Part shown: piece after piece, positions 25,890 through 37,774 of the stretch
How the letters are laid out: each line of letters begins with the position of its first letter
How positions within the stretch are numbered: position 1 is the first letter of the stretch
NCBI GenBank assembly: GCA_028583405.1
Contig: CM053243.1
Coordinates: forward strand, 34,437,420-34,501,419
Direction of reading: 5' to 3'
Origin: Pogonophryne albipinna
Lineage: Eukaryota; Chordata; Actinopteri; Perciformes; Artedidraconidae
Length of the DNA stretch: 64,000 nucleotides
The notes under the pieces: model-generated
Told to the model about the DNA's origin: nothing
What the model saw: the letters and a program-made list of their open reading frames with translations, nothing else
The model's database searches: none
Position numbers and translations under genes: made by a program

Positions 25890-28800
25890 GTTCCATGAAG
25901 GTTCAGTATAACTGTTTCTATGGAAACTGTCCAGAGGAGATAACTTCATCGCTTGACCATTGCATAAGCACTGCTAATGCCCATCATATTTTAAGATCAA
26001 TTGAGATTGTGTATGAGGCATCAATGTCTGATCACATTCCTTTTGTAATGTCACTAGATTATGATAGTCTCCCTGAGATGTCTCAAGAGGATAACAATCC
26101 TTGTAACACTAAAGTGGACTGGTCCAAGCTCACAAATGAGGATAGGCTATTGTCCAACATCATCCCGGTGCCTAAAGCTGGAGACCTCTCAAAGCCAGAC
26201 AACTACCGAGGCATCAGCCTGACATGTATCACCGCAAAGGTTTACAACCGGATGATACTGAACAGGATACGGCACGCCATCGACCCTCACCTGAGGGAGA
26301 ACCAGAATGGCTTTCGAGAGGGGAGAACCACCGCAGCCCAGATCTTGGCACTAAGGAGAATGATCGAGGAGGTGAAAAAGGATAACCTGACTGCTGTACT
26401 GTGCTTTATCGACTTCAAAAAGGCATTTGACTCGATCCACAGAAGCACAATGGTGAAGATCCTTGAGGCCTACGGTGTCCCTCCCAACCTACTCCGGGCA
26501 ATAGAGACCATGTACGCAGGAACAAGGGACAGGGTGGTGACCCCAGATGGCAACAGCGAGGAGTTTGACATCCTGGCTGGGGTAATGCAAGGGGACACCC
26601 TGGCCCCCTTCCTCTTCATCATGGTCTTGGATTATGCGCTCAGGGAGGCCATCAGTGGAAGAGAGCAGGATCTTGGCTTCACTCTAACACCAAGGAGGTC
26701 GAGACGACACCCCACAGTAGTCCTGACAGACCTGGACTATGCGGACGACATCAGCCTGCTCTCCGACAGCGTGAAGCAAGCACAGGAACTCCTGAACAGA
26801 GTGGAGTCAGAGTGTGCCAAGGTTGGCCTTAGGCTAAACGCCAAGAAAACTGAGGTTATCACCTATAACATCTTACCAGAACATCCACCTCTGACAACAA
26901 CAGAAGGCACTGTGCTTAAAGAAGTCAAGGACTTCAAGTACCTGGGCTCATGGGTCAACTCAATCGAGCAAGATCTTAAGGTGAGGAAGGCACTTGCATG
27001 GAGGGCCCTGAACGGCATGACCAGTGTATGGAACTCCAACCTCCCCCGTCAAATCAAACGCAGCTTCTTATATGCAACGGTAGAGTCTGTTCTCCTCTAT
27101 GGCAGTGAATGCTGGACCCTGAAGCCAACCCTGCAAAAGTCTCTAGACGGATGCTACACCAGAATGTTGCGAGCAGTACTTAACATCAGCAAGAGTGTAC
27201 ATGTAACCAACAAGATCCTGTACGAGGGAATACCAAGGGTGAGCGAGAAAATTGCAGCCAGGAGAATGAGACTAGCAGGACATTGCCAAAGACATCAAGA
27301 GCTGCCAGCCGGCAAATTGGTGCTGTGGGAACCAACACACGGGCATCGGTCACGAGGACGTCCCGCACAAACATACATGGACGTACTCAAGAATGACGTA
27401 GGAGCACAAAGTACCAATGAACTGGCCAGATGTATGGAGAACCGGGATGACTGGAAGCAACAATGGAGGGCTCGTATGAGGACGACCTAGAGAGATTGTA
27501 CTATGGGAGAACTGATGTCCTATTGAGTGATGTATATCTACCCAAAGTAGCAACTTTGTGTATTGATGTGGATTGTAATGAAAGCTCTCACCGTGAAGAC
27601 CTCTGTAACATGTCTGATTGTATTGTGGGAGCTGTATGTGAAGCCAGTAGACTGTGCTATACCTACTCTGGGAAAAGACACAACGTCAAGCCAGGGTGGA
27701 ATAAACAAGAATGCTTTTGGGGCCTGGGTCGAGGCAGGAAGGCCCAGAGAGGGGCCTATCCTGGATCTCAAAAAGCTTACAAATGCTAGATATAAATATG
27801 CAGTTCGTTATGTCAACAAACATACAGAAACATTGAGAGCGGATTCTATGGCTGAAAAGCTCCTTCATAATGATGTTACTGGCTTCTGGAAGGAGGTGAG
27901 AGCTCTGAACAGGGCCAGTACATCGTTACCATGTACCATAGAGGGAGTATCTGGAGCCGATAACATAGCTGAGTTGTGGAGGCAACATTACTCTACTATA
28001 CTTAATTGTGTTAAAAGTGACCCCTATAAGGTTGGTAATGTTGTGAAAAGTGACACAGTGGGAATCACAGCTCATCAGCTTATCGAGCAATTGCACAGCT
28101 AGCTGATAATAAAGCAAGCGGCTCTGACCGAATCACTGCAGAGCACCTTAAATTGGCAAGCCCAAAGGTTGCAGTTCTTCTTGCCATTTGTTTTACCGGC
28201 CTCATGACTCATGGTATGTTGCCGGACTCCATGTTGACTGTTACTTTGGTCCCTGTCATTAAGGACAAAGCGGGCAAGGTAGGGAGCTTGGATAACTATA
28301 GACCAATTGCTCTAGCCAGTGTGTTATCCAAAGTCCTGGAAATAATTTTGTTGGATAGACTATGTTCTTATTTATGTACCTCAGATAACCAGTTTGGCTT
28401 CAAGGCTAAGCATGGTACTGAGCTATGCATCTATGCTTTGAAGGAAATGGTAGAAACATATAGAAGACAGAATTCCACTGTTCTGATTGGTTTCATTGAT
28501 GCCTCTAAGGCTTTTGACCGAGTTAACCATCATAAACTGTTTTTAAAATTGAGAGAAAGGGGTGTGCTTAACAGTATAATTAGGATCCTGGCTTATTGGT
28601 ATGCCAACCAGAGCATGCGGATCAAATGGGGGAATGCAGTCTCTGCGCCATTTGGTGTTGGTCATGGAGTCCGCCAGGGGGGGCTCCTCTCACCATGCCT
28701 TTTTAATATCTATATGAAAGATCTATCAGATGATTTAAGTGTCTGTAAAACAGGGTGTGTGATTGGTAATGTGATTGTAAACCATCTTATGTATGCTGAT

Positions 28801-29460
28801 GATCTGGCAATTGTTTCTCCTAGCAGTGCTGGATTTCAACAGTTGCTAAATGTGTGTTCTGATTACGGAGTCAAATTTGATGTTAAATACAATGCTAAGA
28901 AGAGCGCTGTAATGATCTGCAGAGCAAAAGGGGATAACAACCTTGGTTTTCCAACATTCTATCTGTCAGGGCAGGTGCTGTCTGTTTGCTGTAACACTAA
29001 GTATCTGGGACACATCATCACAGATGAAATGGCTGATGATGATGATGACATGTATAGACTGCGGCGTGCCTTATATACACAAGCTAACATGTTGGCTAGA
29101 AAATTCTCTTGGTGTTCAGATAAGGTTAAGGTGAACCTCTTGAGAGCTTATTTTACTTCTCTCTATACTGCCCCCTTGTGGGTCAAGTTTAAGAAGGCGA
29201 GCCTCAAGAAGCTCCAGGTTGCTTATAATGACTGTCTGTATATACTGCTTAGAAAACCAAGGTGGTGCAGTGCAAGTGAAATGTTCTGTAATGCACGAGT
29301 CAACACGTTCCATGCTCTTTTGAGAAATCTCATGTACAAATTCATCTGTCGATTGAATGTTTCTCATAACTCTGTCATTATGCTGCTTTCAATTCAGTGT
29401 TTCAGTGCTGTACGATACCAGTCACCTCTGTGGAAACATTGGTATAACTGCCTTTTTTAA
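25890..29460 (+). pseudogene. LINE B: non-LTR retrotransposon EN tail, linker and RT, broken
   Basis: 5'-truncated LINE. 25895-26142 encodes the end of an APE-type endonuclease (motif SDHIPF) and linker. 27483-28100 continues the linker. About 28090-29460 is a reverse transcriptase with DNYRPIALASVLSKVLE, FIDASKAFDRVNH, RQGGLLSPCLFN and the catalytic MYADD. The frame is cut by LINE A (26143-27475) and shifts near 27720 and near 28085, so no full protein is possible. The last part (28153-29460) is open for 435 codons. It differs clearly from the L2 at 47171 and from LINE A; I cannot place its clade. Confidence 0.75.
26143..27475 (+). CDS. LINE A: reverse-transcriptase part of a second LINE, inserted in LINE B
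   Basis: Open through 27490. Contains NIIPVPKAGD, DNYRGISLTCITAKVYN, FIDFKKAFDSIHR, the catalytic LDYADD and KYLGSWVN, followed by a conserved C-terminal stretch with RMLRAVLN and RGRP. It is the 3' part of a non-LTR retrotransposon. The endonuclease is absent, since the frame upstream of 26143 belongs to LINE B. atgagga is present at 26136-26142 and 27476-27482, consistent with a 7-bp target duplication. Removing the insert leaves the LINE B frame continuous. It has no own start, so translation would depend on LINE B. RTE/Proto2-like ancestry is possible but unproven. Confidence 0.75.
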
Positions 29461-30025
29461 TTTATATTTGAGTGTTGTATGTCTTTTAATAATGGACCAA
29501 GAGTCTCTTCAAATAAAAGCTGATGACATGTGAATAAGTCTATGTACTCTGGTCCTTCATGTTTTTGATGTCTTTGATGTGATGTCTCCTCTGTATTTGC
29601 GGGTCCCATTGCCATTGTTATTGTTGTTGTTGTTACTATTATCATCATGCGTCGCTTTCCACCTTCTTCTCCAGTAGGACTCAGATGAGGATGTTGCACT
29701 TTTCTTTTCTTTTCCTTATACATGTTGTTTTGTTTCTTTCCGTTAACCGTCAAGTGGGAAATAAGTATTTTTTTGTGTTTCTGTTAGTATCCTAAGATAC
29801 TGTTATGTTTGGCTGTGAAGAAAAAAAAAAAAAATATATATATATTATTATTATGAAGGGCAGACCATCTATTTGTTTTTTGTTTTTTTTAGAAAGGGGC
29901 AGGTCACATAAGATTTTATTCTTCTCCCTGCTCCTTTTCGCTCAATGGTAGTCATGTTTTGTGGCAATTATTGTACATTTTGTTTTGCGTACCATGAGCG
30001 GGACAAATAAAAATGAAATGATGTC
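29461..30025 (+). other. probable 3' UTR of LINE B
   Basis: Non-coding sequence after the LINE B stop, with an A run and (AT)n at 29820-29850, and ending gggacaaataaaaatgaaatg, which resembles a LINE 3' end with a polyadenylation hexamer. The boundary is uncertain. Confidence 0.4.
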
Positions 30026-31518
30026 CAACATGCATTATTGTAATGTAGATGCTGTTCAAGGGAAAAGGGTAAACTTCTCAGTTCTCAATGCATATGTCAG
30101 ATCCTTTTAATTGAACAAAAACATTCACATGTATCTGAAAGAAGAATGAGGGACAGAGGAACCAATTTGTTCTACACAGGTTTTTATTTTTAATTTCTGC
30201 TGCATTTCTGGTACAGTCCAACGCAGGATCTGAACATCTCCAGTGTCACGACTTCACTCTCCCTGGGTGACTTCATTACATTTGACTCTACTTCAGCTGT
30301 TAGGGTTAGAGTTTGACTAATTGTATAATGTTTTTGTTCATCCGTCTGCAAAGCATTTCTAAAGAGTTGTGGAAAGTCTGCAGTAAAATATATACGCTGA
30401 AGCATTGAGAAAACATTTTATCCATAGTCAGAATACGCTCTAAAGCTGCCCCTTGAGTACTGCTGCATGCTTTAGGCATACACTTGGGAAATTCTACTCC
30501 ATCATAACATTGCACTGACTTGCTTATATATCCGTCGCAGTATGTGGTGCAAAATTCAGTGTACTGTCATCATTGCAAATAAGTCGTATTGATTCTGAAC
30601 TCTGTGATCAGGCCGTCAGCTGTCTGTGCTCTCAGCGGCTCAGTGGCTGTGACGTATCGTCTATTTTGGACATACAGTGCTTTATTTAAGAAAATAGGTA
30701 TCAGGGCATACGAAATCTTTTTTTGGGCATTCTAATTTGTATGCTAGCACATTAGGGCATTCAAAGTCCACATGTGCGGGAGGAGAGGGGGGTTGTTTAC
30801 GTTAAATTGACTGTACCTATATTTGTTGTTGTCTTTTGTTTCCATTTATAGGTTTGTTACAAAAACGGGTTTGAAGATCATAAAGCAATTACTCATCCAC
30901 ACGTTCACATGAACACACACACAAAGCTGTACATACATGCATAAACGAGCCAAGGCTTTTGATGTTGAAATAATTATAATTTCCTATTGTTTTAAACCCA
31001 TGAAGCACATTTGGGGAAATGTGCTTTTAAAACCCTGAGCACATCCAACATGACGATTGATACAGTTCTTTGTGTGAACGTGTTTGGACTTGAAAATGAT
31101 TGTTCAAATACAGATTACATATGCATGAATGCATGTATAAACAATGTAGCCTTGACATGAGAGTGGGATTTGCAGGATCAGCTTTTTCTTGATAAATAGA
31201 GGAAAAATCAACATGGCCAGTGGATTAATTATTAATGCATTATACATTGTATCAGCGCAATTGCCAAGGGTTTGTTCAATGTAAATTACAGAGGGAATTA
31301 TGTAAATGAATTTGACTATATTAAAGACCACCCATCCGTAATCACACTGTACACAGAATGTAAAAATAATCAACCATCATTATCACATCCTCCTTCTTAT
31401 TAAATTGTGTGTGGCTTAGCACCATGATCACCTGCTAACCAGCCTTCTGAACAATAAGAAAACGATGGCACAGACAGGAGTTAAGTATACAATTTTTTTT
31501 ATTTTTAAGGCTAGTTTA
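30026..31518. other. intergenic, no gene seen
   Basis: AT-rich. Minus-strand frames at 30190-30515 have protein-like composition but switch frame and show no motif, so they are not called. The block 30960-31060 might be conserved non-coding DNA. Confidence 0.4.
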
Positions 31519-32661
31519 CAAATAACGGTAACACTTTATATTAAGGTACACAAATTAACCATCAACTAGTTGCTAATTAACATGCATATCAGCAGTATGT
31601 TGGCTCTTTATTAGTCATTCTAAAACACTTATTAAAGGAGTTTGCTGAGGAGGTGGAGGAAGATATAAAGGAGCAGACCTCCATCTCCAGCAAGAAAACT
31701 ACAGCAACACTTCCTTTGATGAGGTAAGAATTCAATTCAGTGGCACACATGTCTACACTTCCACTCATGAAAACTGTAACAAAGCTAATACTCAACGCTT
31801 TAGTTTCTTTACTAAAGTTTAAAAAAAAAAAATCCAAACTAGTAAATCTTTAATGCAATTGATCACAGCATACCTTTTCACACCCATTGATGCAGAGTTA
31901 ACTCCACTTCTGTTTTCTTAATAAAAAACACTGCACATAGACAACACAATAATAATTGTTTTATGTTTCACAGACAGAGGACTCTGAAACCATGCGCGGG
32001 AAGTCTTCTTCGCTGCTTTTGTGGCAGAATACAGCGCCACTTATAGGCTTGGCATATGTACTACAGCGTCTCCAGCGCTTTTAAGCGGCAATGGCCGTGG
32101 CGCAACCCCCCAATTCCCCTCCCCCTATAGGAGGAGAGTTGCCCATATAGGCGGAGCACCCCTTTTCTGAAGTCAGAAAAATTCAGATTTGTATCAGCTC
32201 CTTTGCAGCCCAGTTTTTAGAGATTTGGGTATGGAGGAAAAGAGAGGGTTGTGTTTTCTGACACTTGGTGAGTTCCCTGACACACCGGGGACACATATTC
32301 ATGTATAAAAGACATACAAAAGTGCATTTTGCATGATAGGTCCCTGTTACGTGCCGTAGTGTGGGTGTGGGTGTGTGTGTGTGTGTGTGTGTGTCTTTCT
32401 CTCTCTCCCTCTGACTCTCCAGGTGCAGCCTGATTGTCCCCAGGTGCAGCCTGATTGTCCCCAGGGGCTCCTAATTCCCAATCAGGGCCTCCATATAGGA
32501 CCGGAGGAAGACTGCAGTGAGGGCTCCTTTTTCCTCCTCTGGCTGCCTGTGTACAAAACTGTGTCTTGCCGATTGATAGGAGATGTGCTCCTAGATATAT
32601 CGATTCTTTAGTATTCTGTGCAAGTTGGCTGGTGAGCCCGTGTTCCTGTCTTGTTCATTAA

Positions 32662-34859
32662 CCCTCTGGAGTCTAAGGGTATTTTCTCGATTTTTAGATG
32701 TTTTCTTAAATCACCTTTTAAATGTATTTATTCTAACATGGCACCCCATGTGTTAAATATCAAAATGTTCAGGACAATCTCTGGTATTGCTATATATGCA
32801 AATTACTCACCTTAGAGCACTGTGTGATGAGATAAGTAGCTCAAAAGCTTAAAATTTGACATCCGATTTTCGGAAAATCGTCAAAACTCTTGTGAAAACA
32901 CAAATGTACTCATGTGATCGAATTGTTTTGGTGTTTTATATTTGGTTACCAAAGTCTTAGGATCACAAAAGCAGTGACATATTTGAATTACACTGTATAT
33001 AAATGTGTAATTCATTTCTAAAATGAAAATAAATTAATTCGAATTTTGAGTAAAACAGGTGTTTATCACTCTACTTTCACCACAGCAGGGACTGAGATAC
33101 ATTAGGACTGAATAATGACTTCATATTACATACCAAGGTTCATGTGATGTGTACAAATACAATTTGAGCATTCAAACTTTTTATTCAACCAACAATTTAT
33201 TATAAATATGTTTTTTTCAACCAACTACTTATATAAATATAAGAAACTGGAAAATCTCACTATTTACAATATTGAACATCAGAACTTTCAACCAACTCTT
33301 CATTATAAATGTCAAGACAGTGTCAAGGTCTTTGTCTGTCTTCCAAGACAGTGGGTCTGGCTGCTGTGTAGGTGGGGGTGATGGTGCATGGGCTGCTGTG
33401 TAGGTGGGGTGTACAAGTGCTATACGAGACCTCCACGAGACCTCCTTGCTGGCTGGGTTGAAGGTGATGGCTGTGGTGGAGCCTTTGTGCTGAGGTGTAT
33501 CTTGACCTGGTGGCAGCCGCAGATGGAGGTGGAGGCAGCTGTAGTGATGCTGGTCTGCTGGTCCTTGGTGGTGATGGCTCTGGTGAAGGCCCTTGAGCCA
33601 CGGTAGATCTTGACCTGGGGGCCGGCACAGATGGATGTTCTGGCTGCTGGATAAACACCGCCTGTGGGCCACTAGGCCCAGGCAGCTGTGAAACCTCTCT
33701 GTAAAACAAATTCAAATGTAGGACAATAATTACAACTAATTTCATTGAAATAATAAGTAAAATGTTGCTCAAGCACAAATAACAATGCACACATAAAAAG
33801 AAAGTTTGGGAGGTTGGACAGGAGTCTCTCTCTCTCTCTCAGACACACACACACAGGTATTTCCAGTTACTTTACATTCAGTATAAAATCAAAGACACAC
33901 ATATACATAGGCTACATCTGATTACAAAGTCTCATCTGTACAGGACGGTAAAATAATCACAGGCACACATAAATAAATCTATGACAAAGTATCATCTGTA
34001 CAGAACAGTATGATAACATAATCACAGGCACACATAGAAATAAATCTATGACAGCCTCATCTGTACAGAACAGTATGATAAAATAATCGATGGCAAAAAC
34101 ATGTCACTGTAAATGTCTCCGTTGTGGGACGAATAAATGATTAATTTAATCATCTACACACCAAAATAACGTTAACACAGAGTAAACGTTTGCTAATGGA
34201 GTCTATTTTGTCCCAAGAAAAGTTCCTGACTATCGATAAAAAATATATCAATAAACCTATTGTTCATTTTCGCGGTATTCCCCACACATTGCCAGCACAC
34301 TATTACTGTAATATTTACACTTACCCATGTCCAAATGGATCCTTGTTGTTGTCTTTGTATTCTTCTTCTTCAGAAGAGTCGAAGACTTCAGGTTCTGAGG
34401 CTCTATCTTCACTGCTGCTAGCGAAAAAAATCTCTAGCGAAGTCGGCGACTGTAAAGTTTTTTTACAAGCCATTTTCTGTCTCTCTCTTTCTCCTCACAG
34501 AGGTAAACTGATGGGAGACACGTGGTTTATGTTTTTTACTTGGTGGGTAGGTCCTTAGTGATTTCTCAATGTCCATTGGTCATTTCAGACCATGATGGGT
34601 GCCGGCCGAGATTTCCTTGACGGACACACGAATCCACCAATCCCACACAGTGTAAAGTCAAGCTGCTTTGAGCGGCCATATTGGCTGCTGTGCCCTGGTT
34701 ACAGTCTCACAGGAGATACCGCTGGAAAGCTAGTCTTCCAGCGATTCCGCGGATATATATATGAATCATATGTCTACTCCTTATAATCGAACATATATGA
34801 TTAATTTACGTAAATTATGCGCACTTGGACGCGCCGGCGCGTCCACCGACTCCAGAGGG
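32662..34859 (-). mobile_element. piggyBac element inside the 5' LTR
   Basis: Termini ccctctggagtc and gactccagaggg are perfect 12-bp inverted repeats starting with CCC, flanked by TTAA (32658-32661 and 34860-34863). The intact 3' LTR shows the empty site ttcattaaacgacc. This is the piggyBac signature. At 2198 bp it is long enough to have held a transposase, but only an N-terminal remnant remains on the minus strand. A GC palindrome (gacgcgccggcgcgtc) lies near the right end (34829-34844). Confidence 0.9.
33323..34473 (-). pseudogene. piggyBac transposase N-terminal remnant, two exons
   Basis: Exon 1 (34473 down to 34325) starts MACKKTLQSP and continues into an acidic stretch EVFDSSEEEEYKDNN, the kind of acidic N-terminal region seen in piggyBac transposases. 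It ends at a consensus donor (gtaagt). Exon 2 (33698 down to 33323) begins after a ttttacag acceptor and is in phase with exon 1. It is proline/serine-rich (VSQLPGPSGPQAVFIQ...) and stops at about residue 175. The DDD catalytic core is absent, so no active enzyme can be made. The exon structure is inferred from splice motifs and frame continuity only. Confidence 0.45.
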
Positions 34860-34976
34860 TTAAACGACCTGTTTGTTACTCCAGAGATCGGTTTTCTCTC
34901 TTTTTTGTCGTGCTTGGTCATCCTTGTGTTTTGTTACTCCCCTTGGTACCCCTAGACTTGGAGGGAACGTAACAAA

Positions 34977-34994
34977 TGGGGGCTCGTCCGAGAT
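34977..34994 (+). other. primer-binding site, tRNA-Pro type
   Basis: tgggggctcgtccgagat starts two bases after the 5' LTR. From memory it matches the known retroviral proline-tRNA primer site with one difference. It primes minus-strand DNA synthesis. Confidence 0.75.
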
Positions 34995-35379
34995 TCTGAG
35001 ACAAAGAGTGAGTATCTGTTTGTGGTTTAGCGTTGATATTGTGTTTGGTAGCATTGGCTGTTTAAATTTGAAGAAAAAAAAACATTGTGGTTTAAAAGCT
35101 TCATCAGTTTAGATAGGGGAGTGTCTAGCTGGGCTGAATGAGTCCTTCCTTCAGGCACTCATTTTTTATTTTGCCTTTTTTATTTTCAGGGTAATCCTGG
35201 GTGGGGATTTAGGCGTTTCAGGGTTTCGGCCGCTGATGTTTGCCTTTAAAGTCGTCTCGAGCCCGGCACGCTCCAGAAGATAGTTAGGTAAGTTTGGTAG
35301 GCAGGATCTGGGGAAGTTTGTAAAAAAAAATAAAAAATCTGTATTTGTAAGTAGCCGTTGCTAAGGATAGGCTTTTGTT

Positions 35380-36509
35380 TTGGAGCAGTTTGTGGCCAGT
35401 CCTACTGTGGGTCAGTTAGACTGGTGTAGGAAGGTTGATTTGCGGTTAGTTGCTGACCATTATCACGTCTCCTCTGCTCTTGTTAAAAGTGAACTCAAGG
35501 CTACTTTGCTAACTGGACTAGTTGAACAGGGGGTTTTGAGTCTGCCTACTTTAGTGGAATCTCCTGGCACGGTGGCCGGGGCTGTAGCAGCAGTATCTCA
35601 TGGTGGAGGCCGCATTGGTGTTACTCCTGGTGTTCAGAGTGCTACGGAACAGGCAAAACTTTTCACCATACCTCAGTTTGACTCGTTTTCGGCAGGATCC
35701 TCACCTACGGGGTCTAAATTAGATGCCAGGGTAAAAGTGCATATGGCTCGTCTCCAGTGTGAGAGGGAGGAGCGTGATAGGGATTTTCAGCTCAGGAGGG
35801 AGCTGGAGGTCAGGAAGTTGGAGGCAGACACTGCTGTCCGGATGCGTCAGCTAGAGCTCCAAGCAGCTGGGGTGGGTGATTCTGCCGTTACACCTTCTGG
35901 TCCTGTTGCCTCCTTTGACGTGAGTAGGCATATTTCTTTGGTCCCTGTGTTTCGTGAATCAGAGGTAGAAATCTATTTTGGTGCATTTGAGCGCATTGCT
36001 GCTGCTCTGCACTGGCCAGAAGATGTGTGGGCTATTCTTTTACAGTGCAAGCTAGTCGGCAAGGCTCAAGAGGCTTGCTCTTCTCTTTCTGTCGAGGATA
36101 GTTTGGTGTATGACAATGTGAAAGGTGCTATTCTCAGGGTATATGAGCTTGTGCCTGAGGCCTACAGGCAGCGTTTTCACGGCCTGAAGAAAACTTCTGG
36201 CCAAACGTACGTGGACTTCGCGAGGGAGAAGAAAGTCCTTTTGACAGGTGGTGTAGAGCGTGTAAAGCTGATGACATTACTTCAGTGTGTGAGCTGATGA
36301 TGTTAGAAGAGTTTAAAAACGGTGTACCGGAGCGTACGGTACGGTAGTCTATCTGAACGAGCAGAAAGTAACTACCCTTCAGCAGGCTGCCACTCTGGCA
36401 GACGAGTTTGCACTGATACACAAGAGCTGGTTTTTTTCAGCGTGATCCTCCTCAGCGGGACACTTATCGTAGAGCTCCTGACAATTACGTTCCCTGTGCC
36501 AGTGTTCCA
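35380..36509 (+). pseudogene. gypsy gag, SCAN-like capsid, frameshifted
   Basis: Open for 305 codons (35380-36297) from the ATG. Residues about 120-165 form a charged coiled-coil-like helix (VHMARLQCEREERDRDFQLR). Residues about 185-290 resemble the capsid domain related to vertebrate SCAN (HWPEDVWAILLQCKLVGKAQ, VYELVPEAYRQRF). SCAN is thought to derive from the capsid of Gmr1-like elements. The frame breaks near 36237 at a T run, after which the expected continuation appears in another frame. A second break is a 5-bp tandem duplication (cggta) near 36343. Structural particle protein, not functional here. Confidence 0.75.
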
Positions 36510-37463
36510 GTGTTAGCTCCCAGCCTAAACAGAGCTTGTTTTTTTTGTCTTGACCCAGGTCATGTGATAGCAGACTGTGCAGCTTGGAAGCGAGAGCGGG
36601 CAGCAGGTGGCAAGCACCCAAAAGGGGTGGGCTTGATTAAAACAGTGTGTCCTGGTGGTCAGGCCACTGTTAAAACGGGCCCTGATGAGTGTTTTAAGCC
36701 GTTCATCTCGACTGCTTTTGTCTCTCTATCAGGGAAGGTGGAGGATCAGCGGCAGGTTACTGTGTTACGAGACAGTGGTGGCTCACAGTCGTTCATTCTT
36801 GCCAGTGCTCTGCCCTTGAGTACTGAGTCCGCCTGTGATGTAAGTGCCGTGGAAAGAGGTATTGAAATGGGTTTTGTGCCCGCACCTCTCCACAATAGTC
36901 CATGTCCAGTCCAAACTGGCTACTGGTTTCTTCACAGTTGCCGTACTCCCCAGGTTTCCAATCGACGGTGTGGATTTCATAATGGGAAACGATATAGCCG
37001 GAGGTAAAGTGTATCCTACTCCAGAGGTTGTTGACGTTCCAGTTCCTGGTGCTGTAGATGATAATCTAGCTCTGACTCATCCGGAGGTATTTGCAGTTAG
37101 TGTTTTGACCAGAGCTCAGGCCCGTAAGCAGGCTCAGGATGTCGATTTGTCTGATTCTTGGCTTGTTTCTGCCCTATCTAACGACAGGTTGACCTCTGTT
37201 GATGGATTAGTGGAGGGCCCGCCAACGGTGTGTGATGGTGAAATGGAACCTGTCGCTATTGCTCCAGAGGTGGCTATGCCTTTGACCCGTGAGGCGCTTA
37301 TCACGGCACAGAGAGATGATCCTACCTTGATCAAGTGTTTTGACGCTGCTGAGAACCCTAACGAATGCAATAAGAAACAGTTGTTTTTTGTGGATGATGG
37401 GGTGCTGATGCGCCGGTGGGCTGACCAATCAAGTGATGCAGATGTTGGTTCAGGTGTTGATTG
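36510..37463 (+). pseudogene. gypsy gag-pol: CCHC knuckle, protease, linker
   Basis: Reads on from gag. A nucleocapsid zinc knuckle CFFCLDPGHVIADC (C-x2-C-x4-H-x4-C) lies at 36537-36578. An aspartic-protease-like VLRDSGGSQSFIL follows (DSG in place of the common DTG), then after a frame change near 36890 the protease C-terminal part DFIMGNDIAGGKV. The linker before integrase is open to 37463, where a foreign solo LTR interrupts it. The protease would cut the polyprotein. Two frames are needed, so it is broken. Confidence 0.7.
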
Positions 37464-37774
37464 TGTGACGGCCCCAGAGCCTGGGGCCTGTGAGTGTGTG
37501 TGAATGTTGCAGGTCCTGCGATGGGGTGGAGCTGAAGAGGCCAATCAGCAGTGATCGGGGACACCTGGCCGGAGGTGCTACTTAAGCCCAGCTGCCCGGA
37601 GTCACCGGCCTGTCATGACTCTCTCCAAGCCTGCTGCGGAGGAACTGACCGTGATCCTTTCCCCTCGTCCACCCTCTGCTGTTTTTGGTGTTGCCGAATA
37701 AAGTGCGGAGATTGTTGGAAACTTTGAGCGTCTCTCCTGGTTTTTTTGTTGTGGCCAACGGGCCGGTCATAACA
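37464..37774 (+). mobile_element. solo LTR inserted in the gypsy integrase
   Basis: 311 bp from TGTGACGG to CATAACA with TG...CA ends, an aataaa hexamer at about 37697, and the 4-bp duplication attg on each side (37460-37463 and 37775-37778). Removing it and one attg makes the flanking pol frame continuous, which fixes the boundaries. It is not related to the host element's LTR; it belongs to another LTR family that makes 4-bp duplications. Confidence 0.8.

Larger units (their letters stand above)
32345..34974 (+). repeat. 5' LTR, interrupted by piggyBac
   Basis: About 430 bp of LTR, with 2.2 kb of piggyBac plus its duplicated TTAA at 32662-34863. Starts TGTTACGT, ends GTAACA. Compared with the 3' LTR it carries a 21-bp tandem duplication (aggtgcagcctgattgtccc, about 32421-32462) and a longer TG tract; the rest is nearly identical, suggesting a fairly recent insertion. 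Confidence 0.9.

Noticed and set aside
30190..30515. Overlapping minus-strand frames considered as a decayed small secreted protein
   Set aside because: Continuity needs frame changes, no signal peptide or family motif was found, and no splice sites fit.
33229..33672. 147-codon minus-strand histidine/proline-rich frame in the piggyBac element
   Set aside because: It is the alternate register of the exon that joins in phase with the MACKK exon; no motif of its own.
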